Positions 41,802 to 49,726 of a stretch of DNA of 64,000 nt are shown one piece after another. Source of the stretch: Nocardia suismassiliense (GTDB lineage Bacteria > Actinomycetota > Actinomycetes > Mycobacteriales > Mycobacteriaceae); assembly GCF_900269665.1 (NCBI RefSeq), contig NZ_LT985361.1, positions 8,600,174 through 8,664,173 of the forward strand. Reading direction: 5' to 3'. Every line of letters starts with the position of its first letter. Within the stretch, counting starts at the first letter, position 1. The position numbers and the translations under genes are program-made. A model generated the notes under the pieces. It ran no database searches, was not told where the DNA came from, and saw only the letters and a program-made list of their open reading frames with translations.

Positions 41802-42897
41802 TTGGTCAGTCCGAGCAGCGCGGCGGTGAGCCCGAAGTCCGGGCCGAAATCCTGGATCTTGCCGGACCGGCAACCATCCAGGCGCATCTGCACCCGCTCG
41901 CAGAACACCGACAGGGCCTCGCCGTCGAGCACCGCCTTGTCCAGCAGGCCGTGCAGGCGCAGCGCCTGATGTTCGCGGCTGGTCGCGTTGGCGAGGTTCT
42001 GGAAGAACAGCGGTGTCACGTCGGCGATCTCGGTGACCGCACGCGCGTTGGCCCGCATCTGCCCGGTGAGGGCGGTGAATGGTTGAGCGCGCCGGGCAAT
42101 TGCTCGGGGTTGGTGCCGGCCACGGTCGGGGTGTTGGTGACGAAGTCGTTGAGCTGGGTCAGCACCGCCTGCAAGCCCGGCGCCTGGTCGCCCATCAGCT
42201 GCACCATCTCAGTGAGCCTGCCGCTGAAATCGCGCACCGTCTGGTCGTTCTCGGCGATGATCTGGGTGATCTCATTGAGTTTCACGATGGTGTTGGAGAT
42301 CTGATCTCCGTTGGCCAAGCTCACCTCGAACGCCGAGGACATGGCGTCGAGGGTCTCGCGGAGCTTGTCGCCGTTGCCGTCGAGCAGCGGGAAGAGTACC
42401 CGGCTCGCCATCGGCCCGGACTCGTTGTCGCCCTTCAGCGCTCGGCCCAGTTGATCGAAATTCTCCAGGATCCGATCGAGTTCCACCGGGGTGCGCGTGT
42501 GCTCGAGCGGGATGTGCGCACCGTCGGCCAGCACCGGGCCGGTGCCTTCGTAGGCGGGCGCGAGTTCGACGTGCCGGTTGGTGATCAGCTGCGGCGACAC
42601 CAGCGCGGCGATCGCGTCGGCGGGCACCTTGACGTCCTTGTCGATGGACATGGTCACCTCGACGTAGCTTCCTCTGGCCGTCACCGTGTCGACCCGGCCC
42701 ACCGGGACCCCGAGGATCGCGACGTCGTTGCCCGCGTACAGGCCGGCGACGTTCTCGAAATCGGCGCTGATCCGCAGGCGTTCGCCGAGATACTGGTCGG
42801 GCAGCCCGCTCAGGCTGTCCGGCAGCAGCGAGCACCCGGACGCCACCGCGGCGACCCAGCACAGCACGGCGGTTTTGAGGAAAGTACTTATCTTCAT
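41798..42897 (-). pseudogene. mceD: mceD, split by a single-base deletion (natural frameshift or sequencing error)
   Basis: The first frame runs from ATG 42897 (MKISTFLKTAVLCW) with lipobox VASGC and a Mce domain, to ...EQLPGALN, then turns into HSPPSPGRCG. The other frame picks up exactly there with FTALTGQMRANARAVTEIADVTPLFFQ and continues to the conserved end FCERVQMRLDGC followed by SGKIQDFGPDFGLTAALLGL. Adding one base near 42078-42082 (ATGG read as ATTGG on the plus strand) restores GALNQFTALTGQMRANARAV, the expected text. As written, the protein lacks about 90 C-terminal residues. Both ends still show the overlap spacing of an intact operon (TGATG with mceC, ATGA with mceE), which argues for a recent mutation or a read error. 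Confidence 0.85.
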
Positions 42898-43922
42898 CAG
42901 TTGCACCCCTGTACCGCACCGGCGAAACACAACCAGTTGTCCGGGAAAACCCACGGCGCCCACACGTCGCCGTAGGGCCCGTTGCCGAGCGCGTTGTTGA
43001 ACTGCCGCAAGGCAACCGGCATGATCTCGTAGAGCGAGTCGAGGTTGTCCCGGTTCTTCTCCAGGCCCTCGGACATGGTGTTCAGGCTCTGGATCATCGG
43101 CCCGAGTTGATCGTTGTTCTCCAGGCCCATCTCCTGCAGCAGCCGGGAGAGCTCGGCGACGTTGTCCAGCAACGACTTCAGCATGTTCTGCCGCACCGCG
43201 ACGGCGTTGCCGATGGCCTCGCCGCGGGTGAGCAGCAGCAGCACGCTGTTGCGGTTGTCCGACACCAGCTGCGACACCTGATCCATGCTCTTCAGCAGCA
43301 CATCGACCTCATCACGGCGGTCGTTGATCACCTTGGCCAGCGCGCCGATGCTGTTCAACGCCTCGACGGTGAGCTGCGGCGAGTCGCCCATCTGCCTGCT
43401 GAGCAGGTCCAGCGACTGGCGCAGCTTGGCCGGATCGATCCGCTCGATCCGCTCGAACGACGACTTGTACACCGGGTCACGGATGACCTTGCTGAGGTTG
43501 TACGGCACCGACGTGTTCGCCAGCGCGATCCGGTTGCCCGGCAACCCTTTTCCATTGCCGGGCACCAGCTCGACGTGCAGCTTGCCGAGGATCGTCGTCA
43601 TCTTGATGGCCGCGTGCGCGTCCGGGCCGAGCCGCAGATCCCGGCGCACCCGCAGGTCGACCAGCACCTTCGCACCGTCGAGCCGCACCGCGCGCACCGA
43701 GCCGACCTCGATGCCGGACACATCCACCGACGCACCCGCCCGCAGCCCGGCCGCCTGGGCGAACTCCGCCTGAATGGTCTTGTCCCCCAACCGGGCCTGG
43801 GACAGCACGCTGGAGCCGACCAGCAGCAGCACCACCGAACCCGCCGCGAGCAGCCCGAGCCACAGCAGCCGGTTCCGCGGCAGCCGGACGCGCCCGATCA
43901 GCGATCGCGCTCGTGTCATCAT
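42897..43922 (-). CDS. mceC: Mce family protein MceC
   Basis: The 341-residue protein has an N-terminal membrane anchor (LLWLGLLAAGSVVLLLVGSSV) and a Mce domain (KTIQAEFAQAAGLRAGASVDVSGIEVGSVRAVRL). A long helical segment follows, then a C-terminal block NALGNGPYGDVWAPWVFPDNWLCF with a Cys. The start was taken at 43922, where ATGATGA overlaps the mceB stop. The stop overlaps the mceD start by one base (TGATG). Confidence 0.92.
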   Translation of the reverse strand: MMTRARSLIGRVRLPRNRLLWLGLLAAGSVVLLLVGSSVLSQARLGDKTIQAEFAQAAGLRAGASVDVSGIEVGSVRAVRLDGAKVLVDLRVRRDLRLGPDAHAAIKMTTILGKLHVELVPGNGKGLPGNRIALANTSVPYNLSKVIRDPVYKSSFERIERIDPAKLRQSLDLLSRQMGDSPQLTVEALNSIGALAKVINDRRDEVDVLLKSMDQVSQLVSDNRNSVLLLLTRGEAIGNAVAVRQNMLKSLLDNVAELSRLLQEMGLENNDQLGPMIQSLNTMSEGLEKNRDNLDSLYEIMPVALRQFNNALGNGPYGDVWAPWVFPDNWLCFAGAVQGCN

Positions 43923-44941
43923 CGGCACACCTCCGATTGCGAATTCCCGCCGACCTGGGAGAAGAGCCCCGGCGGCAGCAGCACACCCCACAGCGAGACA
44001 TCGAGACGGCAGATGTAGGCATTGCCGTAGGCGCCATAGCTGGTGAACCTGGCGATGCCGTTGAGCAGGCTCGGCAGCTCGACGGCCGCCTGGTCCAGCG
44101 AGGCGCCGTTGAGCAGCAGCAGCGCCACACCGCTCGTCGCATCGTCTTGCGCCCGAGCGATGTTCGGCTTCACCTGAGCGATCAGCCGCGCCAGCGAGTC
44201 GGTCGAGGTGGCCACCTGATCGACCGACCCCTTCAACGACTCGCCTTGCGCGTAGAGCGACTCGACCAGCGAACGCGCCTGGGTGATCAGCGTTTCCAGT
44301 TCCCCGCTGCGATGGGCGAGCCCGGCGATGACACTGCTGAGGTTGCCGATCACGTCGCCGAGAATCTGGTCCCGCTGCCCGAAGGTGCCCGCCAGCTCGG
44401 CGGCCTGGGTGATCAACGCGCTCAGCGAGACATTGTTGCCCTGCAAGGCCTGGATCAGCGTCTCCGACAGCGAATTGATCTGATCCGGTTGCAGCACACT
44501 GAACAGCGGTTCGAACCCGGACAGCAACGCGGACACGTCGAACGACGGTTCGGTGCGCTCGAGCGGTATCGCCGCGCCCGCCGCCAGCGTTTGTCCGCCA
44601 CTCGTGCCCGGCACCAGCGCGATATAGCGCTGCCCGATCAGGTTCTGGTAGCGCACCATGGCCTTGGTGGTGGTGGTCAGCCGCTGCCTGCGCTGGATCC
44701 GGAACTCGATGCGGGCCCGGTAGTCGCCGTCGAAGTCGATCGCGTCCACCCGGCCGACCCGCACCCCCGCCATCCGGATGTCGTCGCCGACCCGCAGGCC
44801 GAGCACATCGGAGAACGTCGCGGAGTAGGAGTCGGTGTCGCCGGGGACCGAACGCTGCAGGGTGGACCAGATCGTGTACGTCAGCACGATCGCGACCACG
44901 GCGAAGAGGCTGAAGCCGGCCAGCGCCTTACCTGATTTCAT
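43919..44941 (-). CDS. mceB: Mce family protein MceB
   Basis: The 340-residue protein has an N-terminal transmembrane helix (residues about 6-27) and a Mce domain with SATFSDVLGLRVGDDIRMAGVRVGRVDAI and ALVPGTSGGQTLAAGAAIPLERTEP. The helical barrel region is followed by YICRLDVSLWGVLLPPGLFSQVGG. It begins two bases after the mceA stop. Confidence 0.93.
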   Translation of the reverse strand: MKSGKALAGFSLFAVVAIVLTYTIWSTLQRSVPGDTDSYSATFSDVLGLRVGDDIRMAGVRVGRVDAIDFDGDYRARIEFRIQRRQRLTTTTKAMVRYQNLIGQRYIALVPGTSGGQTLAAGAAIPLERTEPSFDVSALLSGFEPLFSVLQPDQINSLSETLIQALQGNNVSLSALITQAAELAGTFGQRDQILGDVIGNLSSVIAGLAHRSGELETLITQARSLVESLYAQGESLKGSVDQVATSTDSLARLIAQVKPNIARAQDDATSGVALLLLNGASLDQAAVELPSLLNGIARFTSYGAYGNAYICRLDVSLWGVLLPPGLFSQVGGNSQSEVCR

Positions 44942-44943
44942 GA

Positions 44944-46308
44944 TCAGCTACCGCCCTTGTCCGCCGGGGTGACCGAGCCGCCCGCCAGCAGCGGCGACAG
45001 CAGCAGATACTGCGCCGCGGTCGGCTGGCCGCCGACAATCGCCGCGACGGCGTCCGGGCCACGTAAGCCGTTGGGCCCGTCGGTGTTCGGTGCCGGATCC
45101 TTCGCCGCGGCCGGTGCCGTGAGCCCGGGAATCATCGGAATGCCTGGAATGCTCGGCAGCTTGGGCACGATCGGCGCAGGACCTGCGGCGTCCAGCCACT
45201 GCGGTGCCAGCTGTTCCGGAAACTCCTGTGGCGGCGCGACTTCCGGTATCGAGGCACCGCCGCAGCGTGGCCCGGCCATGCTGCCGTACCGCGGGCAATC
45301 CGCGGCCGTGTACTGCTGAAACGGCGTGAAGGACACGTCCATCTTCCAGATCATCTGGCGACTCGGCCCGAAACCGAACACCGAGCGCAATTTCTGCAGG
45401 GACACATTGAGATTGGCCGCCGTCTGCTGCAGGGCATCCGGATCCTCGGCCAGGCTGCCGAACAGTTCGCCGACACCGGAGACCACCTCCTTGCCCGCAT
45501 CGGGGTTACGCGCGAACAGCGAATTCACCGAGTCGACCGCCCCGTTGGCGTTGGTGAGCAGCGCGACGAGCTTGTCCCGCCGCTCCGTGAAGGTGCGCGC
45601 GGTGGTCACCGACTCCGAGAGCACACCGACCAGCTCGGGCGCGGACGTGCTCAGCGCGGTCGCGGCCCGGCCGAGATCGCCGAGCAGATTGCCGATTCCC
45701 GGGATGGCGTGTACCTGGGTGAGCCAGGTGTCGAGGCGCTCGATGGTGGAGCCCGGCACCCGCGCGGCCGGGTCGAGGGCGTCGGCGAGGGTGGCGAGCA
45801 CCCGGCCCAGCTTCTCCGGCTGGATGTGATCGAGCACGTCGCGCAGCACGCTGAGCGTGGTCTGCAATTGCACGGTGCCCTCGCTGGTGTCCTCGGGAAT
45901 CTCCGCCCCCGCACGCAACGTCTCCCGGGTCGGCCCGTTGTCGACGAGCTCGATCGCCGTCACGCCGAAGATGTTGTTGGGGATGACCCTGGCCGTGACG
46001 GCCGCCGGGATCAGCGCTGCCACCGCGGGTTTCAGGTTCAACTCGGCGCGCTGCCGTTCACCCTTCGCGACGACCTGCACGTCGGCCACCGAGCCGACGA
46101 TCATGCCGCGAAACTTCACATCCGCGTTCTCGGGCAACCCGTCACCGGTGCTGGTGAGCACGGCGACCACGCCGACGTTGTCCTCGAAGCGGCCGGTGTA
46201 GCGCAGTCCGAGCAGGTACAGCAACAGCAGCACTACCGCCGTGAGCGCGATGCCCGCGAGGGACAGCTGCCGCGGGGTCGGTCCCCGGCCACTCGGGTCG
46301 ATGATCAT
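44944..46308 (-). CDS. mceA: Mce family protein MceA
   Basis: The 454-residue protein has a transmembrane helix at about 17-37 (LAGIALTAVVLLLLYLLGL), then a Mce domain (DNVGVVAVLTSTGDGLPENADVKFRGMIVGSVADVQVV) and the long helical region. MDVSFTPFQQYTAADCPRY and CGG suggest a disulfide near the C-terminus, and the tail is a Pro/Ala-rich extension with PSIPGIPMIPGL. The ATG at 46308 follows the yrbEB stop by 8 bp. The frame stays open through yrbEB, but that is an overlap artefact. MceA is the subunit taken as type member for naming mce operons. Confidence 0.92.
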   Translation of the reverse strand: MIIDPSGRGPTPRQLSLAGIALTAVVLLLLYLLGLRYTGRFEDNVGVVAVLTSTGDGLPENADVKFRGMIVGSVADVQVVAKGERQRAELNLKPAVAALIPAAVTARVIPNNIFGVTAIELVDNGPTRETLRAGAEIPEDTSEGTVQLQTTLSVLRDVLDHIQPEKLGRVLATLADALDPAARVPGSTIERLDTWLTQVHAIPGIGNLLGDLGRAATALSTSAPELVGVLSESVTTARTFTERRDKLVALLTNANGAVDSVNSLFARNPDAGKEVVSGVGELFGSLAEDPDALQQTAANLNVSLQKLRSVFGFGPSRQMIWKMDVSFTPFQQYTAADCPRYGSMAGPRCGGASIPEVAPPQEFPEQLAPQWLDAAGPAPIVPKLPSIPGIPMIPGLTAPAAAKDPAPNTDGPNGLRGPDAVAAIVGGQPTAAQYLLLSPLLAGGSVTPADKGGS

Positions 46309-46316
46309 CGCGGCCC

Positions 46317-47180
46317 CTATCCCGAGATCCGGATACCGGGGTCGATGCCCCAGATCGCCAGCGTGAGAAACAGATTCGCGAACACCATGACGACGATCAC
46401 CATCTTGATCGCGCGCCCGGCCGCTTGGCCGACGCCTTCCGGACCACCGGTGGCGACATAGCCGTAGTAGCACTGCAGGAACGTCGAAATGAGCACGAAC
46501 ACCATCACTTTGAGCACCGAGAAGAAGACGTCGGCGCCGTTGAGGAATTGGAAGAAGTAGTGGTCGTAGGTGCCCGCCGAGGTGCCGCCGAGAAACAGCA
46601 CCGACAGCTTGGTCATCAGGTACGCCACCGCCAGTCCCACGCTGTAGAGCGGGACGATGGTCAAGGTCGCCGCGATCATCCTGGTTGTGATCAGGTACGG
46701 GAGCGGGCGGATGGCAATGGATTCCAGCGCATCGATCTCCTCGGAGATGCGCATCGCGCCCAGCTGCGCGGTGAATCGGCAGCCCGCCTGGATAGCGAAG
46801 GCCAGCGTCGCCAGGATCGGCCCGATCTCGCGGGTGGTGGCGAACCCTGAGATGGCGCCGGTCAGCGGGTTCATGGTCAGCAGGTTCAGTGCCGTATAGG
46901 ACTCCATGCCGACGGTGATCCCGCCGAACCCGCACAGGATGATGACGACGCCGACGGTGCCACCGCCGACGACCAGCGAGCCGTTGCCCCAGCCGACGTC
47001 CGCGGTGAGCCGCAGCACCTCTTTGCGATAGTGCTTCAGCGTGAACGGAATTGCCGCGATCGCCGCGACGAAGGTGATGGCCTGATGGCCGAGTCGCCGA
47101 TTGGCGCGCACCGGTCCGCGCGCGAACTCGCCGACCACCCGGAACGGCTGCAACGCCGGCGGCGTATAACGCGAACCCAT
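46317..47180 (-). CDS. yrbEB: MlaE-type permease YrbEB
   Basis: The 287-residue integral membrane permease of the Mce lipid importer has about five to six transmembrane segments. The family signature around REIGPILATLAFAIQAGCRFTAQLGAMRISEEIDALESIAIRPLPYLI contains the EExDAL motif that contacts the MceG ATPase. It forms a heterodimer with YrbEA, encoded one base upstream. No MceG ATPase gene is present in the window; in mycobacteria a single unlinked MceG serves all mce operons. Confidence 0.94.
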   Translation of the reverse strand: MGSRYTPPALQPFRVVGEFARGPVRANRRLGHQAITFVAAIAAIPFTLKHYRKEVLRLTADVGWGNGSLVVGGGTVGVVIILCGFGGITVGMESYTALNLLTMNPLTGAISGFATTREIGPILATLAFAIQAGCRFTAQLGAMRISEEIDALESIAIRPLPYLITTRMIAATLTIVPLYSVGLAVAYLMTKLSVLFLGGTSAGTYDHYFFQFLNGADVFFSVLKVMVFVLISTFLQCYYGYVATGGPEGVGQAAGRAIKMVIVVMVFANLFLTLAIWGIDPGIRISG

Positions 47181-47181
47181 C

Positions 47182-48036
47182 TCAGATCACCTTCGCCGGG
47201 AACAGCGTGTTGTACACCTGGGTGATGATGATGTTGGTGGCGAACAGCATCAGCGCCGAGTTCACCACCGCAGCGTTCACCGAGTTGGCGACGCCGCCGG
47301 GTCCGCCCCTGGTGTGCAGGCCGATGTCGCAGGCGATGATCGCGGTGAGTGCGCCGAAGATGGCGGCCTTCAGCAGCGCGACGATCATGTCGTTCGCCAC
47401 CGCGAAGGAGGAAAAGCTGCTGATGAACGAGCCCGGCGTACCGGCCTGGGCATACACGTTGAACAGGTAGCCGGTGGCGAAGCCGACGAAGACCACGAAG
47501 CCGCACAGCAGCATGCTCACCAGCACCGCCGCCGCGAGCCGCGGCGCGACCAGCCTGCGGATCGGATCGACGCCCATCACCTTCATGGCGTCGATCTCCT
47601 CCCTGATCGTGCGGGAGCCGAGATCGGCGCAGATGGCCGAGCCGACCGCACCGGCGATCATCAGGGAGGTGACCAGCGGCGCGCCCTGGCGAATGATGCC
47701 CAGCCCGCTGACGGCACCGATGAAGGTGGTCGCGCCGACCTGGCTCACCAAGGCGCCGATCTGAATCGAGACCACCACCGCGACCGGTATCGCGACGAAC
47801 ACCGTCGGCGCCGCCGATACGCTCGACATGAACGCACACTGTTTGATGAATTCCTGGAACGGGAACCGGCGCGTGAGCAGTGCGCGGAACATCTCCAGCA
47901 CCGCGTCGCGGCCCAGGGTCACCTGCCTGCCCAGCGTCTCCAGCGACCGCTGGGGGTGCCGCTGCCACAGACCCCTGAGGTCGTCGACGGCTTGCTCGAG
48001 ATCGGTACGGCCCGGCGGCCGTTGGGTGCTGGTCAT
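47182..48036 (-). CDS. yrbEA: MlaE-type permease YrbEA
   Basis: The 284-residue permease is the partner of YrbEB. It has an N-terminal amphipathic helix (DLEQAVDDLRGLWQRHPQRSLETL), membrane segments, and the conserved LGIIRQGAPLVTSLMIAGAVGSAICADLGSRTIREEIDAMKVMGVDPIRRLV with EEIDAM as the coupling motif. It precedes yrbEB with one base between them, and follows the two small membrane-protein genes by 13 bp. Confidence 0.94.
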   Translation of the reverse strand: MTSTQRPPGRTDLEQAVDDLRGLWQRHPQRSLETLGRQVTLGRDAVLEMFRALLTRRFPFQEFIKQCAFMSSVSAAPTVFVAIPVAVVVSIQIGALVSQVGATTFIGAVSGLGIIRQGAPLVTSLMIAGAVGSAICADLGSRTIREEIDAMKVMGVDPIRRLVAPRLAAAVLVSMLLCGFVVFVGFATGYLFNVYAQAGTPGSFISSFSSFAVANDMIVALLKAAIFGALTAIIACDIGLHTRGGPGGVANSVNAAVVNSALMLFATNIIITQVYNTLFPAKVI

Positions 48037-48049
48037 CGATCGCCGCCTC

Positions 48050-48238
48050 TCACGCGGTGCCGCTCAACTGCCGCTGCAGCAGCACGAGCAGCAAGCCGAG
48101 GCCGGCGGCACCGGCCACGACGGCGCTCAAAACGACCAACCACAATCCGAACCGCAGCACCGGATTGACCCGCGTATGCCCCGCGAGCACCTTCACGCCG
48201 ATCACCAGGACGTCGATCAGCCAGACCAGGATCATCAT
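48050..48238 (-). CDS. small two-helix membrane protein at the head of the mce operon (second)
   Basis: The 62-residue protein, MMILVWLIDVLVIGVKVLAG..., has two hydrophobic segments (about 2-18 and 31-55) joined by a short polar loop HTRVNPVLRF. Its start overlaps the stop of the preceding small gene by one base (TGATG) and its end is 13 bp from yrbEA, so it belongs to the operon. I do not recognise a named family. Conservation of such proteins near mce operons would be needed to assign a role as accessory subunit. Confidence 0.7.
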   Translation of the reverse strand: MMILVWLIDVLVIGVKVLAGHTRVNPVLRFGLWLVVLSAVVAGAAGLGLLLVLLQRQLSGTA

Positions 48239-48240
48239 CA

Positions 48241-48462
48241 GGTCATGCACACATTCGAGAAGGTGAGCACGGGCCAGCACACGATCGAACCCAGGAACGA
48301 GATCACCACGTCGATGCCGTGCATACCGCGCAGGTGGCTGGTGTGGGTCAGCGTCCAGACCACGCCGATCAGGCCGTACGGGATGCCGAGGATGATCAGC
48401 GTCCCCAGGAACTCCGAGACCTTCATCTCGTAGCTGAATAAACGATCCAGCCTCTTGAGCAT
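48241..48462 (-). CDS. small membrane protein, first gene of the mce operon
   Basis: From ATG 48462 this is a 74-residue protein, MLKRLDRLFSYEMKVSEFLG..., whose stop codon is at 48240-48238; coordinates here give the coding part. It has two hydrophobic stretches (about 17-37 and 52-70). Coupled start/stop with the next small gene (TGATG) supports translation. The frame is open upstream to 48582, but the inner ATG gives a cleaner N-terminus. No family was recognised. It faces the divergent DUF2236 gene across a 286-bp promoter region. Confidence 0.7.
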
Positions 48463-48570
48463 GCGTGTCCTTTCGCGTGCCGGTCGACGTGACCGGCCGC
48501 CCACGGCAGGACCCACAAGAGATCCACCGTTGGATCCGTGCCGGACGCCACACGGTCCGGTATGGGGCCG

Positions 48571-48591
48571 TATGTTACGCACGATTCCGGA
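48571..48591. promoter_or_regulatory. candidate Mce3R-like operator, copy at the mce promoter
   Basis: TATGTTACGC...ATTCCGGA is 16/21 identical to 37486-37506 upstream of the second double-TetR regulator. It overlaps a 5-bp inverted repeat TTCCG-7 bp-CGGAA (48585-48601). It lies between the first mce-operon gene and the divergent DUF2236 gene, so one bound repressor could control both directions. Confidence 0.45.
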
Positions 48592-48748
48592 CTTTACGGA
48601 ACCCTTTCGGGTAGATTCGTAGCGGTAGCGGCCAGACTTTCCCCATGCAGTCCAACCCGTTGACGCGCCGAGTCCGCCGGGCTTAAGTTATCAACAGTTC
48701 ACAGGCTGTTACGCCACGCGGAGTCGATTCCGACACGAAAGGACTCCC

Positions 48749-49651
48749 ATGACCGCCGCTCACTCCTCCGAGCACGCCGCCGCCCCGCTGTCCAAGGACC
48801 GCACCCGGATCCAGATCGGCGCCACGCACCGGCCGACCACCAAGCGGGCCATCAAGTTGACCGACGCGCTGGACTTCTGGTCCTTCGCGGGCGCCGCGGC
48901 CAATGTGGTGATGCAGCTGGCGCGCCCGGGTGTGGGGTACGGCGTCGCGGAGAGCAAGGTCGAATCCGGCTCGCTGATGCACCATCCGTGGAAGCGGGCT
49001 CGCACCACCACGCAGTATCTGGCGGTCGCCATTCTCGGCACCGAAGCGGAGCGCCTCGCCTATCGGGAGGCGGTGAATGTCGCGCACCGGCAAGTACATT
49101 CGGCGCCCGGCGCGCCGGTGAAGTACAACGCCTTCGACCGGAATCTCCAATTGTGGGTCGCCGCTTGCCTGTACATCGGCTTCGAGGACACCTACCAACT
49201 GCTGCAAGGCCGGATGGACGACGAGCAGGCCGAGGCGTTCTATGTGTCGTCCTCGACGCTCGGTACCACCTTGCAGGTGACCGAGGACATGTGGCCCGCC
49301 ACTCGCGCGGACTTCGATCGGTACTGGAACGAGGCCTGCGAGCAGGTCGCCATCGACGAGTACGTGCGCGCCTATCTGACCGATCTACTGGAGCTGCGGA
49401 TGATCCACTGGTATCTGCGGCTGCCGTTCCGAAACCTGTTGAAGTTCCTCACGATCGGCTTTCTCGCGCCGATCTTCCGCGAACAGCTCCAGGTGCGGTG
49501 GACGGCCACCGATCAGCGGCGCTTCGAGCATCTGTTCGTATTCGTCGCCTTCGTGAACCGATTCATCCCGCGCTTCCTCCGGCACGGCGGCACCTACACG
49601 TTGCTCGCGGACGTGCGGCGTCGAATCCGTAAGCAGCGCAACCTCATCTGA
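48749..49651 (+). CDS. DUF2236 / MpaB-family oxygenase-like protein
   Basis: The 300-residue protein has LTDALDFWSFAGAAANVVMQLARPGVGYGVAESKVESGSLMHHPWKRARTT near the N-terminus, the VNVAHRQVHSA block with the conserved His of the family, and a C-terminal helical part (WYLRLPFRNLLKFLTIGFLAP). The family includes the fungal oxygenase MpaB and is related to the haem-dependent latex-clearing protein Lcp; mycobacteria and nocardiae have many uncharacterised copies. The start has GAAAGGA upstream. It is divergent from the mce operon and may share its operator, suggesting action on an imported lipid (inference). Confidence 0.85.
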   Translation: MTAAHSSEHAAAPLSKDRTRIQIGATHRPTTKRAIKLTDALDFWSFAGAAANVVMQLARPGVGYGVAESKVESGSLMHHPWKRARTTTQYLAVAILGTEAERLAYREAVNVAHRQVHSAPGAPVKYNAFDRNLQLWVAACLYIGFEDTYQLLQGRMDDEQAEAFYVSSSTLGTTLQVTEDMWPATRADFDRYWNEACEQVAIDEYVRAYLTDLLELRMIHWYLRLPFRNLLKFLTIGFLAPIFREQLQVRWTATDQRRFEHLFVFVAFVNRFIPRFLRHGGTYTLLADVRRRIRKQRNLI

Positions 49652-49668
49652 ACGCCGACAGCGCATGA

Positions 49669-49704
49669 CTCCGCCGTCCGGGGCGAACAGCCCGGACGGC
49701 GGAG
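49669..49704. terminator. bidirectional hairpin terminator
   Basis: A perfect 14-bp stem (CTCCGCCGTCCGGG with its complement) closes an 8-nt loop. It lies between the stops of the convergent DUF2236 and serine-hydrolase genes. There is no clear T-tract, which is common for high-GC actinobacteria. Confidence 0.8.
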
Positions 49705-49726
49705 ACCCCTCGATCCGCACAAACGA

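Noticed and set aside
38876..48462. Naming the operon mce1, mce2, mce3 or mce4
   Set aside because: The nearby Mce3R-like genes hint at mce3, but operon type cannot be settled by eye without a tree of MceA/YrbE proteins.
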